DNA of 64,000 nucleotides. Source: Tritonibacter horizontis (GTDB taxonomy: Bacteria > Pseudomonadota > Alphaproteobacteria > Rhodobacterales > Rhodobacteraceae). Position numbers and translations under genes: made by a program. The notes beneath the pieces were generated by a model, which saw nothing but the letters and a program-made list of their open reading frames with translations, did no database searches and was not told the DNA's origin. The stretch is taken from contig NZ_LPUY01000064.1 of the NCBI RefSeq assembly GCF_001518015.1, positions 17,366 to 81,365 on the forward strand, in the 5' to 3' direction. Of this stretch, positions 8,775 to 17,181 are shown piece after piece. Positions within the stretch are counted from its first letter, which is position 1, and every line of letters starts with the position of its first letter.

Positions 8775-9599
8775 CTAGCCTTTGACACCGGCCGAGATCA
8801 TCACCGCCTCTGTCACGCGTTTCTGGAACAGCAGATACCCGATGATCACCGGTGCGGCGGCCAGCAGCGCCAGTGCCATCATTCTTGCATAGGCCACCCC
8901 GAAGTTGTCGTTCACCTGGGTGATCCCCACCGGGATTGTCATCATGTCTTCGCTGGTCACAACGAGGAAGGGCCAGAAGAAATTGTTCCACGCCGAAATG
9001 AAGGTGATGATGGCCAGGGCCGCCGTAATGCCCCAGTTGAGCGGGAGGTAGAGTTTGAACAGCAGCACAAATTCGCCGCCACCATCCAGCAGGACTGCCT
9101 CGCGCATTTCCTTGGGGATGGCGTCAAAGAACTGCTTGTAGACGATGACGACCACCGGCACGATCAGCTGCGGCAGAATGATCCCCCACCAGGTGTTCAC
9201 CAGGTTCATGTCGCTCATCAGGATAAACTGCGCCACGTAGAGCGCCGGAACCGGCACCATGAAACTGGCCACCACCAGAAGATACAACGCCCGGCGGCCG
9301 GGAAAGCTCAGCTGGGACAGCGCATAGGCACACATCATGCCGATGACCAGCACGATGGCCGTGATGATCAGCGAGGTGCCGACAGAATTCAGATACCACA
9401 TCGGCAGTTTGGAATTCGACAGGACGGCAGCGTAGGCAGAGAAATTCAGCTCGTCGAGCAGGATACCAGTGTTGGCAATAATGCGGTTTTCGCTGCGCAG
9501 CGACGTGGTCAGCGCCCAGTAGAGCGGAAAGATCCAGATCGCACCGGCAATCAGAACGATGCCGGAAAAGGCGATATTGCGGGCGTGTTTCGCGGTCAT
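8775..9599 (-). CDS. Sugar ABC transporter permease, CUT1 family (second permease)
   Basis: This 274-residue inner-membrane protein has six predicted hydrophobic segments and the cytoplasmic EAA loop (EAVLLDGGGEF). It is of the MalG/UgpE/AraQ type. Its start overlaps the stop of the first permease by ATGA. With that permease, the ATPase and the solute-binding protein it forms an importer. The GH51 arabinofuranosidase in the same operon suggests arabinose-containing oligosaccharides as cargo. The operon ends at the strong hairpin downstream. Confidence 0.93.
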   Translation of the reverse strand: MTAKHARNIAFSGIVLIAGAIWIFPLYWALTTSLRSENRIIANTGILLDELNFSAYAAVLSNSKLPMWYLNSVGTSLIITAIVLVIGMMCAYALSQLSFPGRRALYLLVVASFMVPVPALYVAQFILMSDMNLVNTWWGIILPQLIVPVVVIVYKQFFDAIPKEMREAVLLDGGGEFVLLFKLYLPLNWGITAALAIITFISAWNNFFWPFLVVTSEDMMTIPVGITQVNDNFGVAYARMMALALLAAAPVIIGYLLFQKRVTEAVMISAGVKG

Positions 9600-10480
9600 T
9601 TGCGGCCTCCCATGCGCAGCAGCTGGAATTGCAGCACCGAAACGATGACAATGACCAGGAACAGGACCATCGCAATCGCAGAGGCATAGCCACCGTGATT
9701 GAGCTGGAACGCCTCGCGGTACATCTGCATCAGCACCACATAGGACTGGTTGAACGGGCCACCGTTGGACAGCAGATAGACCTGGTCAAACAGTTTGAGT
9801 TGCAGGATCAGCTGTAGCGTCAGCACCAATGCCGTCACCGGCCAGAGCAAGGGCCAGGTGATCCGCCAGAACCGCTGCCAGGGCGTGGCCCCGTCCAGCG
9901 CTGCCGCCTCGTATAGATCGGGCGAGATATTGCGCAGGCCGGCAATCAGCAACAGCACGTTGAACCCATTGGTCCACCAGATTGTCACCACCGCGATCAT
10001 CGGCATCACCCAATGCGGGTTCTTGAAGACAGGAACCGCCTTGCCGGTCACCGCCATGATCAAGGGCTGCAGGACACCGAACTGGAAATCCAGCATCCAG
10101 GACCAGATCATCGTCACCACCGACACCGGCAGCACATATGGCAGAAAGAACAGCGTCAGAGCCAGAGCCTGCATACGGCCCCTAAGCTTGCTGACAGTCA
10201 GCGCGATCAGCAGCGCGATCACCGTCGTCGGAATCACGGTCAGCAAGACAAAGTAGAGGTTGTTCCAAAGCGAGGTGAAAAACAGCTTGTCGCTCAGCAA
10301 CTTGGTATAATTTGCAAGCCCCACCCAGTCGCCTTCGCCGATCAATGGCGCATTGGTGAAACTGAGGGCTACAACCTTGTAGGTTGGGTAGAGAAAGAAC
10401 ACCGCAAAGACGATCACAAATGGGGCGATCAACAGGATCGCAGCCCTCAATTCGCGACGGCGGCGGTTCGCTATAGACAT
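9596..10480 (-). CDS. Sugar ABC transporter permease, CUT1 family (first permease)
   Basis: A 294-residue MalF/UgpA/AraP-type permease from the ATG at 10480, which has GGGAGG 5 bp upstream; a longer frame to 10528 lacks a ribosome site. It has six hydrophobic segments, the first at residues 15-35, and the EAA loop YEAAALDGATPWQRF that docks on the ATPase. It follows the binding-protein gene, from which it is separated by a stem-loop. The two permeases would form the heterodimeric channel. Confidence 0.93.
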   Translation of the reverse strand: MSIANRRRRELRAAILLIAPFVIVFAVFFLYPTYKVVALSFTNAPLIGEGDWVGLANYTKLLSDKLFFTSLWNNLYFVLLTVIPTTVIALLIALTVSKLRGRMQALALTLFFLPYVLPVSVVTMIWSWMLDFQFGVLQPLIMAVTGKAVPVFKNPHWVMPMIAVVTIWWTNGFNVLLLIAGLRNISPDLYEAAALDGATPWQRFWRITWPLLWPVTALVLTLQLILQLKLFDQVYLLSNGGPFNQSYVVLMQMYREAFQLNHGGYASAIAMVLFLVIVIVSVLQFQLLRMGGRK

Positions 10481-10508
10481 GACGGCCTCCCGGACCCATC
10501 GGTGTGGT

Positions 10509-10537
10509 GCCGGAGGTATGACAGGCATACCCCCGGC
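10509..10537 (-). promoter_or_regulatory. Intercistronic stem-loop between binding-protein and permease genes
   Basis: A 12-bp stem (10509-10520 with 10526-10537, one G-U pair in the minus transcript) and a 5-nt loop, with no T-run. In binding-protein operons such elements stabilise the upstream mRNA so that the binding protein is made in excess. That function is inferred here. Confidence 0.55.
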
Positions 10538-10547
10538 CAGGACATGA

Positions 10548-11825
10548 TCAATCCAGCAGGGACTGAAGTTGATCCTTCATCTGTCCAGCGGCCTCTTCCG
10601 GGCTGAGGAAGCCATGAACCGCAGGCGCGATCAGGTTGTCGACCGCATCGTAGATGGGCGAGCCAACGCCGGCAATTTTCGACCGGGGGTCAAAGGCTGC
10701 GTTGTTCGCCAGCGACGCATAGGTCGCGTTGGGTTGCAGGGTTGCGTATTCCGAACTGTCCACGGTCGGCTTATAAGCCGGAATATGACCCGCACCGGCC
10801 CAGGCGAGGGAGTGTTTCTCCATCCAGCCGATGATCGTCAGCACCGCGTCGCGGGTTTCCTGGCTCATATCGTCATCGTTCGGGATCGCAAAGGCGTGGG
10901 AATCCGCCCAGGTGGCCGGGCTGTCGAGCAGCTGCGGCACTTCGTTGGCGAACCATTCATAGCCAAGCGTGTCTGCCTCGGCGCTGTCTTTGAAGGTGGG
11001 AACTTCCCAGACGCCATTGATGTGCAACACCGACCGCTTGCCCGAGAACAGACCCACCGAAGCCTCATAGGACGCCTGTTCGGGGATCAACCCGGCGGCG
11101 CGCCAATCGGCGAGAACCTGAATTGATTTGACAGCCTTGTCCATGTTGTCGCCGGCCAGAACCTCACCATCGGTGAGCATCTCGCCGCCCTGCTGCCGCA
11201 GCAGCGTATAGAACATGCGCCAGGTGCCACCGCCCCCTTCGGACTGAAAGCTCAACGGATCAGAGAAACCGTTGTCCTTGGCCCAGGTCAGCAACCCGGT
11301 CATATCCTCGACCGAACTGAGATTGGTCAGGTTGCCGTCGGCATCAATCCATTCCGTGCCTTCCAGCGCGGTGCGGTTGTAGTAAGTCACCACCGCGTGG
11401 ATGTCGAAAGGGATTGCCATCAGCGCGCCATCATCGGTGGAGGCTGCGGTGATCGTTGCCTCGAAGAAATCGCTGGTCGACAGGCCTGCGGTTTCCAGAT
11501 CTTCGGCCGTGATGGGTGACAACACGCCCTCTTCCAGCGCCAGCGGCAGGCGGGACAGATGGTAGGTCATGATGTCAGGCCCCTGCCCGACCGCAACCGC
11601 CGTCCGCACCTTGGTGTAGAAGGGCAGACCCCATTCCAGCGTCGTGGCGCTGATCTGGATGTCGGGGTGTTCGTCATTGAACTGTTCGATCAGGGCTTTC
11701 ATCCGCACCCCGTCGCCGCCGCCGAGAAAGTCCCACCACTCCACGTCGACCTGGGCCCATGTCGGGCCGGCAAGCACAGTGGCCAATGCGGTTGCAGCGG
11801 CTAGTTTTCCGATTTTATGTTTCAT
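10548..11825 (-). CDS. Extracellular sugar-binding protein, CUT1 family
   Basis: A 425-residue periplasmic solute-binding protein with a cleavable signal peptide ending in AGPTWAQ. The mature start VDVEWWDFLGGGDG is typical of family 1 oligosaccharide-binding proteins. A strong ribosome site (AGGAGGAGG) precedes the ATG. It captures the sugar and delivers it to the two permeases encoded downstream. The ligand is inferred, from the adjoining GH51 gene, to be an arabino-oligosaccharide. Confidence 0.92.
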   Translation of the reverse strand: MKHKIGKLAAATALATVLAGPTWAQVDVEWWDFLGGGDGVRMKALIEQFNDEHPDIQISATTLEWGLPFYTKVRTAVAVGQGPDIMTYHLSRLPLALEEGVLSPITAEDLETAGLSTSDFFEATITAASTDDGALMAIPFDIHAVVTYYNRTALEGTEWIDADGNLTNLSSVEDMTGLLTWAKDNGFSDPLSFQSEGGGGTWRMFYTLLRQQGGEMLTDGEVLAGDNMDKAVKSIQVLADWRAAGLIPEQASYEASVGLFSGKRSVLHINGVWEVPTFKDSAEADTLGYEWFANEVPQLLDSPATWADSHAFAIPNDDDMSQETRDAVLTIIGWMEKHSLAWAGAGHIPAYKPTVDSSEYATLQPNATYASLANNAAFDPRSKIAGVGSPIYDAVDNLIAPAVHGFLSPEEAAGQMKDQLQSLLD

Positions 11826-11855
11826 TTTCAGTCCTCCTCCTGGTGTCGTAATCTG

Positions 11856-12941
11856 TTAGCGGATGCGCGCGCCGTCGGCGCTGAACACAAAGATGCGCCC
11901 CGGCTCCGGCATGACGGTCTGAACCGTCCCATGCATGCCGTGCCGCGCTCCGGCCTGTTGAAAAATCACTGCGTCTCCCCCCTCGAGCGTGCCATGTTGG
12001 TAGGAGACCCCGCCGAGCTCTTCGGCCACGTCCACGGTGACCCGCAGGCCGTTGGATGCCGTCACGTTCAGATGTTCCGGCCTTATCCCCAACACGATGC
12101 GGGTGCCGGTTTCAGGGCGATCTGACACCGGCACCTCCAGCACCAGATCCGGCTGACCATCGAGCTGCGCCACAACAGCGGCGGCACTGTGATCGACCAC
12201 GGTCGCGTCGAAGAAATTCATCGACGGGGAGCCGATAAATCCCGCCACGAAGCGGTTCGACGGGTCATCATAGAGGTCAAGCGGCGCGCCGCTTTGCTGG
12301 ACGTAGCCCCCCTGCAACACAAAGATCGTATCGGCGAGGGTCATCGCCTCGACCTGATCATGGGTTACGTAGATCATCGTCGCGCCGAGCGCCTTGTGCA
12401 GGCGGGCCAGCTCGAGCCGCATCTGGACCCGCAATTCCGCATCAAGGTTCGACAGGGGTTCATCAAACAGGAACACATCCGGGGCCCGCACGATGGCCCG
12501 CCCGATGGCGACCCGCTGGCGCTGGCCGCCCGACAGCTGCGCGGGTTTCTTGTCCAGGTGGTCGACCAGTTGCAGGATCCCCGCCGCAGCGCGGACTTTT
12601 TCGGTAATCTCGGCCTTTGGTCTCTTGGCCAGTCGCAGGCTGAAGGCCATGTTCTCGAAGACCGATAAATGCGGATAGAGCGCGTAGGACTGAAACACCA
12701 TGGCGACGCCCCGGTCGGCCGGGTCAGCATGGGTTACATCGCGACCGCTGATTTCGATCTTGCCCTCGGTGGTATCTTCGAGTCCGGCAATCATCCGCAG
12801 CAATGTTGATTTGCCGCAGCCCGACGGGCCGACAAAGACCGCAAACTGGCCTTTGCCGACATCCAGATCCACCCCTCGGATCACATCGATGGCGCCAAAT
12901 TTCTTTTTGACCCCTCTCAGATGCACGCCAGTGTCCTCCAT
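11856..12941 (-). CDS. Sugar ABC transporter ATP-binding protein (UgpC/MalK type)
   Basis: A 361-residue ATPase from the ATG at 12941, which has GGGGAG 5 bp upstream; a frame extending to 12962 is less likely. Walker A is GPSGCGKST, the signature LSGGQRQR and Walker B VFLFDEPLSNLDA. A C-terminal TOBE/regulatory domain occupies roughly residues 240-361. It energises the CUT1 importer encoded downstream and follows the GH51 gene by 46 bp in the same operon. Confidence 0.94.
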   Translation of the reverse strand: MEDTGVHLRGVKKKFGAIDVIRGVDLDVGKGQFAVFVGPSGCGKSTLLRMIAGLEDTTEGKIEISGRDVTHADPADRGVAMVFQSYALYPHLSVFENMAFSLRLAKRPKAEITEKVRAAAGILQLVDHLDKKPAQLSGGQRQRVAIGRAIVRAPDVFLFDEPLSNLDAELRVQMRLELARLHKALGATMIYVTHDQVEAMTLADTIFVLQGGYVQQSGAPLDLYDDPSNRFVAGFIGSPSMNFFDATVVDHSAAAVVAQLDGQPDLVLEVPVSDRPETGTRIVLGIRPEHLNVTASNGLRVTVDVAEELGGVSYQHGTLEGGDAVIFQQAGARHGMHGTVQTVMPEPGRIFVFSADGARIR

Positions 12942-12987
12942 GGCGGCTCCCCCCTTGTTCATTTCAACCCCGCCGGTGAGATGTGTT

Positions 12988-14505
12988 TCACGCGACCGAC
13001 AGCCGGATCAGGCTGTAGGAGAAGGCCGGCAATTCGCCCGCCACCGCACCATCAACAACACCGAGCTTTTCCCCGGCACGCGGGACAATGCGATTGGGGG
13101 CGTCGTGGGTATTGGCGATGCGCGCTTCGCTGGCGTCCCCGCCCATGACCTTGTGTTCGATCAGCTGCACGTTTTCGAACCCGGTGAGGCTCAGATTGAA
13201 CTCCATCGTCTCGTCCGGGCTGCGGTTGATCGCAAAGACGGTGATGGATTTCCCATCCGGCGCCAGCACCCCGGCCACATCGAGATAGTTCACATCCTGC
13301 GCGGCATCCTCGCTGTAGCGCGGGCAGTCCACCGCCACATTCAACGCCGTGCCGCGCCCATAAAGGCTGGCGAATTGATAGGGATAATAGATCGACGTCG
13401 CCCAGGCGCTGCCGCCGGCCTTGGTCCGGATCGGGGCAATGACGTTCACAAGCTGCGCAATACAGGCAATCTTGACCCGATCAGACTGGCGAATGAACTC
13501 GTTCAGCAGCCCACCGACAAAGATCGCATCCTCGAGGTTGTAATCCTCTTCCAGCAGCGCCGGCGCCTCGGGCCAGTCCCATTCGTGCCAGTTCTTGCTG
13601 TCCTGCTCGCGGTTATGGTACCAGACGTTCCACTCGTCAAAGCAGATATAGACGTCGTTCTTTGCCCGTTTCTTGGCTTTGACATAGTCGATCACGCCGC
13701 CGATGGCCTGAATATAGCGCCCGGTTTCCTCGATCTTGGAGAAATAGTTCAGGCTGTTGCGACTGCTGTTGCCAAAGTATTTGTGCAGCGAGATGTATTC
13801 GACGTTCTCGTAGCATTCCTCCAGCACCTGCCGTTCCCAGTCAGGATAGGTCGGCATCTGGTCATTTGACGACCCGCAGACAACGGTTTCAATGCCTTTG
13901 CCAAAGGCTTTGACCGCTTTTGAGGTCTCATCCGCGAGGCGGCCGTATTCCTTGGCCTCCATGTGGCCGATCTGCCAGGGGCCATCCATCTCGTTGCCAA
14001 GACACCACATATTCACGCCATAGGGGTCTTCGACCCCGTGACTGCGGCGCAGATCGCTCCAATAGGTGCCCGAGGGATGATTGCAGTACTCGACGAAGTT
14101 GCGCGCCTCCTCGATGCCGCGCGTGCCGAGATTGACCGCCAGCATCATTTCGATGTCGGCATCCTTCGCCCAGCGGGCAAATTCGTTGATGCCGACCTGG
14201 TTGGTCTCTTTCGACCGCCAGGCCAGATCAAGACGCACCGGACGCTCTGCCTGTGGCCCGATGCCATCCTCCCATTTATAGGCGGAAACAAAATTGCCGC
14301 CGGGATAACGGATCGCCGGGATTTTAAGCCCGCGCACCAGTTCCAGAACATCCTTGCGGAATCCATCCGCATTGGCTGTGGGATGATCCGGCTCGTAGAT
14401 GCCGCTGTAAATCGCCCGCCCCATATGCTCGATAAACGCCGAGTAGAGGCGGTTGTCGATCTGCGCGACCGTAAAATCCCGATGTATCGCTGCGTTGCCC
14501 TTCAT
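12988..14505 (-). CDS. abfA: Alpha-L-arabinofuranosidase, GH51 family
   Basis: A 505-residue cytoplasmic enzyme without signal peptide that removes terminal L-arabinofuranosyl units from oligosaccharides. The GH51 features are IRYPGGNFVSAYKWEDGIGP, the acid/base glutamate in WCLGNEMDGPW and the nucleophile glutamate in CFDEWNVWYH, followed by a C-terminal beta domain. The ATG at 14505 has GGAGGGG just upstream. It is the first gene of an operon with a four-component sugar importer, so intact oligosaccharides are probably imported and trimmed inside the cell. Confidence 0.95.
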   Translation of the reverse strand: MKGNAAIHRDFTVAQIDNRLYSAFIEHMGRAIYSGIYEPDHPTANADGFRKDVLELVRGLKIPAIRYPGGNFVSAYKWEDGIGPQAERPVRLDLAWRSKETNQVGINEFARWAKDADIEMMLAVNLGTRGIEEARNFVEYCNHPSGTYWSDLRRSHGVEDPYGVNMWCLGNEMDGPWQIGHMEAKEYGRLADETSKAVKAFGKGIETVVCGSSNDQMPTYPDWERQVLEECYENVEYISLHKYFGNSSRNSLNYFSKIEETGRYIQAIGGVIDYVKAKKRAKNDVYICFDEWNVWYHNREQDSKNWHEWDWPEAPALLEEDYNLEDAIFVGGLLNEFIRQSDRVKIACIAQLVNVIAPIRTKAGGSAWATSIYYPYQFASLYGRGTALNVAVDCPRYSEDAAQDVNYLDVAGVLAPDGKSITVFAINRSPDETMEFNLSLTGFENVQLIEHKVMGGDASEARIANTHDAPNRIVPRAGEKLGVVDGAVAGELPAFSYSLIRLSVA

Positions 14506-14626
14506 GTCCCCTCCGAGGCGTCATTCCATGTCTGGAGTGACCCTAGGCGGGCGAAAGGTTATCAATCAATTTACATTTACCTCTATCGCGTTGATAGCAT
14601 TGGTAACGAAAGGGGCAAAGGCGTTC

Positions 14627-15562
14627 TCAATTAGCCCGTTGACGCAACCTGTCCCGGACCAAGCCCACCAGGCGTTCTGCGGCTGCAGGCATCAGCCGGT
14701 CGCGAGGACGCAGGATGTGATAGGGCTCGATCGTGATCGGGCGCAGGGTGTCAAGCAGAACCAGATCCGCGCAGTACGGTGGCGACAGCAACAGGTCAGC
14801 GACCTCTTGGGTCACCACGGCAATGACGTCGGATTCCCGCAAGAGGGCCATGATCGCGACCACTGACGCCGTCTTGATCAGGTTTCTCGGCAGATCCGTT
14901 CCTTCTTCGTGAAAGGCGATCTCCAGCGCATGGCGGATAGGGGCACCCCGATCCTGCATGGTCCAGAGATAGTCTCCGAGATCGGCAAGCGTCACCTGAC
15001 CGGCTGCCGCCATCGGATGATCGCGCCGCACCATCAGCAGGACAACCTCATCCTGTGCCGGTTGGATGTCGAAATCGCGGGAATAATCGTGGGGACCGAC
15101 CCGGCTGAGGGTGAAATCATAATCCCCCCGCTCCAACCCCCACATCAGGCTCGACGAGGATGACACATCAAGCGAGACATCGACCCCAGGGGCCTGGCGT
15201 TTGAGTTCCAGGATCGCGGGGATCAAGGCGGCCAGTGCGCCCCCGGTGACCGCCCCGACCCGGACCGCGCCGCCCTTGCCGTCCAGATGGGACGCAAATT
15301 CCAGCGACATCTGGTCGATATCATGCACCAGCTTCTGCGCATGTCGGGCCAGAACCTGTCCCGCAGGGGTGGTGACCATGCCTTTTGGTGTGCGCTCAAA
15401 CAGTTCCGACCCGATCTGCTCTTCCATATCCGCCAACATCCGCGATGCGGCGGGTGTGGTCATTGCGCAGGCATCCGCCGCCAGGCGAAGTTTGCCATGG
15501 CGCGCGATGGCGGTGATCAGCCGCAACTGCACCGGACGAAGAGAGCGAAGATAGAGGTTCAC
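14627..15562 (-). CDS. LysR-family regulator, probable regulator of the arabinoside operon
   Basis: The N-terminal helix-turn-helix (RHGKLRLAADACAMTTPAAS) is followed by a LysR effector domain. The GTG start at 15562 gives 311 residues, the normal LysR length. The frame stays open to 15772, and a start there (MSSPWMLL) or at an internal ATG would add residues with no family match. It lies 121 bp upstream of abfA on the same strand, so control of the abfA-transporter operon is likely but inferred. The sequence resembles the GbpR/galactose-binding-protein-regulator type of LysR proteins. Confidence 0.85.
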   Translation of the reverse strand: MNLYLRSLRPVQLRLITAIARHGKLRLAADACAMTTPAASRMLADMEEQIGSELFERTPKGMVTTPAGQVLARHAQKLVHDIDQMSLEFASHLDGKGGAVRVGAVTGGALAALIPAILELKRQAPGVDVSLDVSSSSSLMWGLERGDYDFTLSRVGPHDYSRDFDIQPAQDEVVLLMVRRDHPMAAAGQVTLADLGDYLWTMQDRGAPIRHALEIAFHEEGTDLPRNLIKTASVVAIMALLRESDVIAVVTQEVADLLLSPPYCADLVLLDTLRPITIEPYHILRPRDRLMPAAAERLVGLVRDRLRQRAN

Positions 15563-15772
15563 GGGGCGGATCTTCTCGCAAGGGGATGGGATCTGAAGGT
15601 CTGGATGGACGTTCGGGGCTACATTCACGCTGAGAAGACCGGGCATCAACCCCTTTTCGGGACCATTCCGCGCGCCCGCCGATGCCTCTCCGGGCCACAT
15701 GATCACGTATTTTCGGGAACGATTTGCGATCTCAAAGCGTTCATGTGTCAACAACATCCAAGGAGACGACAC

Positions 15773-15952
15773 ATGGAATATGGCATTTTCGGCCTACTGG
15801 TACTGGTCGCGGACATCTATGCAATTTTGAAGACATGGAGCAGTGGCGCGAGTACCGGCGCAAAGATCTTGTGGACTTTGCTGATTCTGGTTCTGCCGCT
15901 GCTCGGGTTTATCATCTGGTTCTTCGCGGGGCCGAAGGGGCGCGCAGTCTGA
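15773..15952 (+). CDS. Small membrane protein with PLDc_N-type domain
   Basis: This 59-residue protein has two hydrophobic helices (near residues 4-19 and 32-52) ending in GPKGRAV. It fits the phospholipase D nuclease N-terminal (PLDc_N) domain found in small stand-alone membrane proteins. A strong ribosome site AAGGAGA lies 7 bp before the ATG. It is divergent from the LysR gene. Its function is unknown. Confidence 0.75.
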   Translation: MEYGIFGLLVLVADIYAILKTWSSGASTGAKILWTLLILVLPLLGFIIWFFAGPKGRAV

Positions 15953-16190
15953 GGCCCGCAGCGTGCAGCGCACCATGGCAACCACCACCGGTCTCAAACC
16001 ACAGGCCTCAAACCTCTGGCGCCAAACCTCTGGCGCGCCTGCCGCGTCACTGACGTCAGAGGTCACGACGGCGGGGCCGACTCTGGTGCACCAGCCCTTT
16101 GTGCGCGAAAAAAATGAACAAGGCATGGCGAACGTCTCAAAGACCTCGCCCTGCCCGAAGGCAACACTTTGAAAGATAAAAAGAAGTGTA

Positions 16191-16268
16191 TGGCGAGCCG
16201 TGGAGGACTCGAACCCCCGACCTGAGAATTAGAAGTTCCCTGCTCTAATCCAGCTGAGCTAACGGCCC
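16191..16268 (-). tRNA. tRNA-Arg (anticodon TCT)
   Basis: The reverse strand folds as a complete cloverleaf of 78 nt: acceptor GGGCCGT pairing with ACGGCTC (one G-T), D stem GCTC/GAGC, anticodon stem GGGAA/TTCTC with loop CTTCTAA, T arm with GGTTCGAGTCC, and an encoded CCA end. Anticodon TCT reads AGA/AGG arginine codons. Confidence 0.95.
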
Positions 16269-16385
16269 GTCCTATCCCGCTGTATCGGTCAATTCCTTCT
16301 GCCATGTCAACGTGGTAGTTGACCATAGTCTCAGCCATGCGCAACGGGGGCGATTGCAACCCGGCACCGGTGAGGCCGCGCAGGG

Positions 16386-16706
16386 TCAGTCGTCTTTCGC
16401 ATCCGGCGTGCCATCCGTCAGCAATGGCGGCGCAAAAGGGTCAAACGCGACACCATCCAACACTTCCTCCTGACGTGCCGCGAGAAACGTCGCGGTCTCG
16501 GCGGGAAATCTGTTGTGGATTCGCAGAAATATCACCTGTGCTTCGCGCAACAGGCGGCTCGCCGTGGAAAACGCAGCCTGATCACCGCGCGCCTGCGCGT
16601 GTTTCAAAGCCAGCGCCTGTTTTTCCATATTGTCGAATGCCTGTGCGAGGGCTTCGGCGTTCGAAGGAAATCGATCCGCCGGAGGACCTGGATAAGCGTC
16701 ACTCAT
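16386..16706 (-). CDS. Hypothetical protein, 106 residues
   Basis: A short, soluble, mostly helical protein (helix rich in Ala/Gln/Lys around NMEKQALALKHAQARGDQAA) with an acidic tail ending in DAKDD. No family is recognised. It lies 117 bp from the tRNA-Arg gene with no operon partner. The opposite-strand frame across the same bases looks like a shadow. Confidence 0.55.
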   Translation of the reverse strand: MSDAYPGPPADRFPSNAEALAQAFDNMEKQALALKHAQARGDQAAFSTASRLLREAQVIFLRIHNRFPAETATFLAARQEEVLDGVAFDPFAPPLLTDGTPDAKDD

Positions 16707-17181
16707 ACTCTTTCCGCCACCACACAGTCACTCTACTCCAGACCGCCAACCGCGTCGGAATAGCGGCCTCGGTCCCATCACCCGGGGGAAACAAAACACT
16801 CTTTAACAAGATGATCTCCTCCCGCTGACAGCAGGGAGGGGGTCGGCGACCCCCAACTAAAGGGGACAGGGGATCGCCGACTTAGCGCCACCCTGCGAGC
16901 CTGATGTACACCAACCACACCAAACACCGCATTTTCGGGTCACGCCTGTTTGCGGAACACTCAAATACTCGGTTAAAAAGATGACATTCTTAAAGAAATT
17001 TTCACTCAACATTCTCCCGCACTCACTCCGTGATCATCGCATTGGTTGGCGCTGAGTGCACCTGCAGCACTGTGATGAATGCGTGAAAACTTCGCGATTG
17101 AGGACATTGAATGCGCCGTTTGCCTGGGCTCTGGGCAGGACTTTTGACAGGCCGATACCTAAGGCCCTGCAGCGCCAGCCC
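16707..17181. other. Non-coding spacer left of the subtilase module
   Basis: About 475 bp with lower GC in the middle (16950-17010). It holds a perfect 7-bp palindrome with a 3-nt loop (GGGGGTC-GGC-GACCCCC, 16838-16854) without a T-run. No convincing gene, IS end or attachment site was found. Confidence 0.45.

Noticed and set aside
16191..17181. tRNA-Arg as integration site for the neighbouring accessory module
   Set aside because: The 3' end of the tRNA points away from the module, no duplicated tRNA end was found, and there is no integrase.
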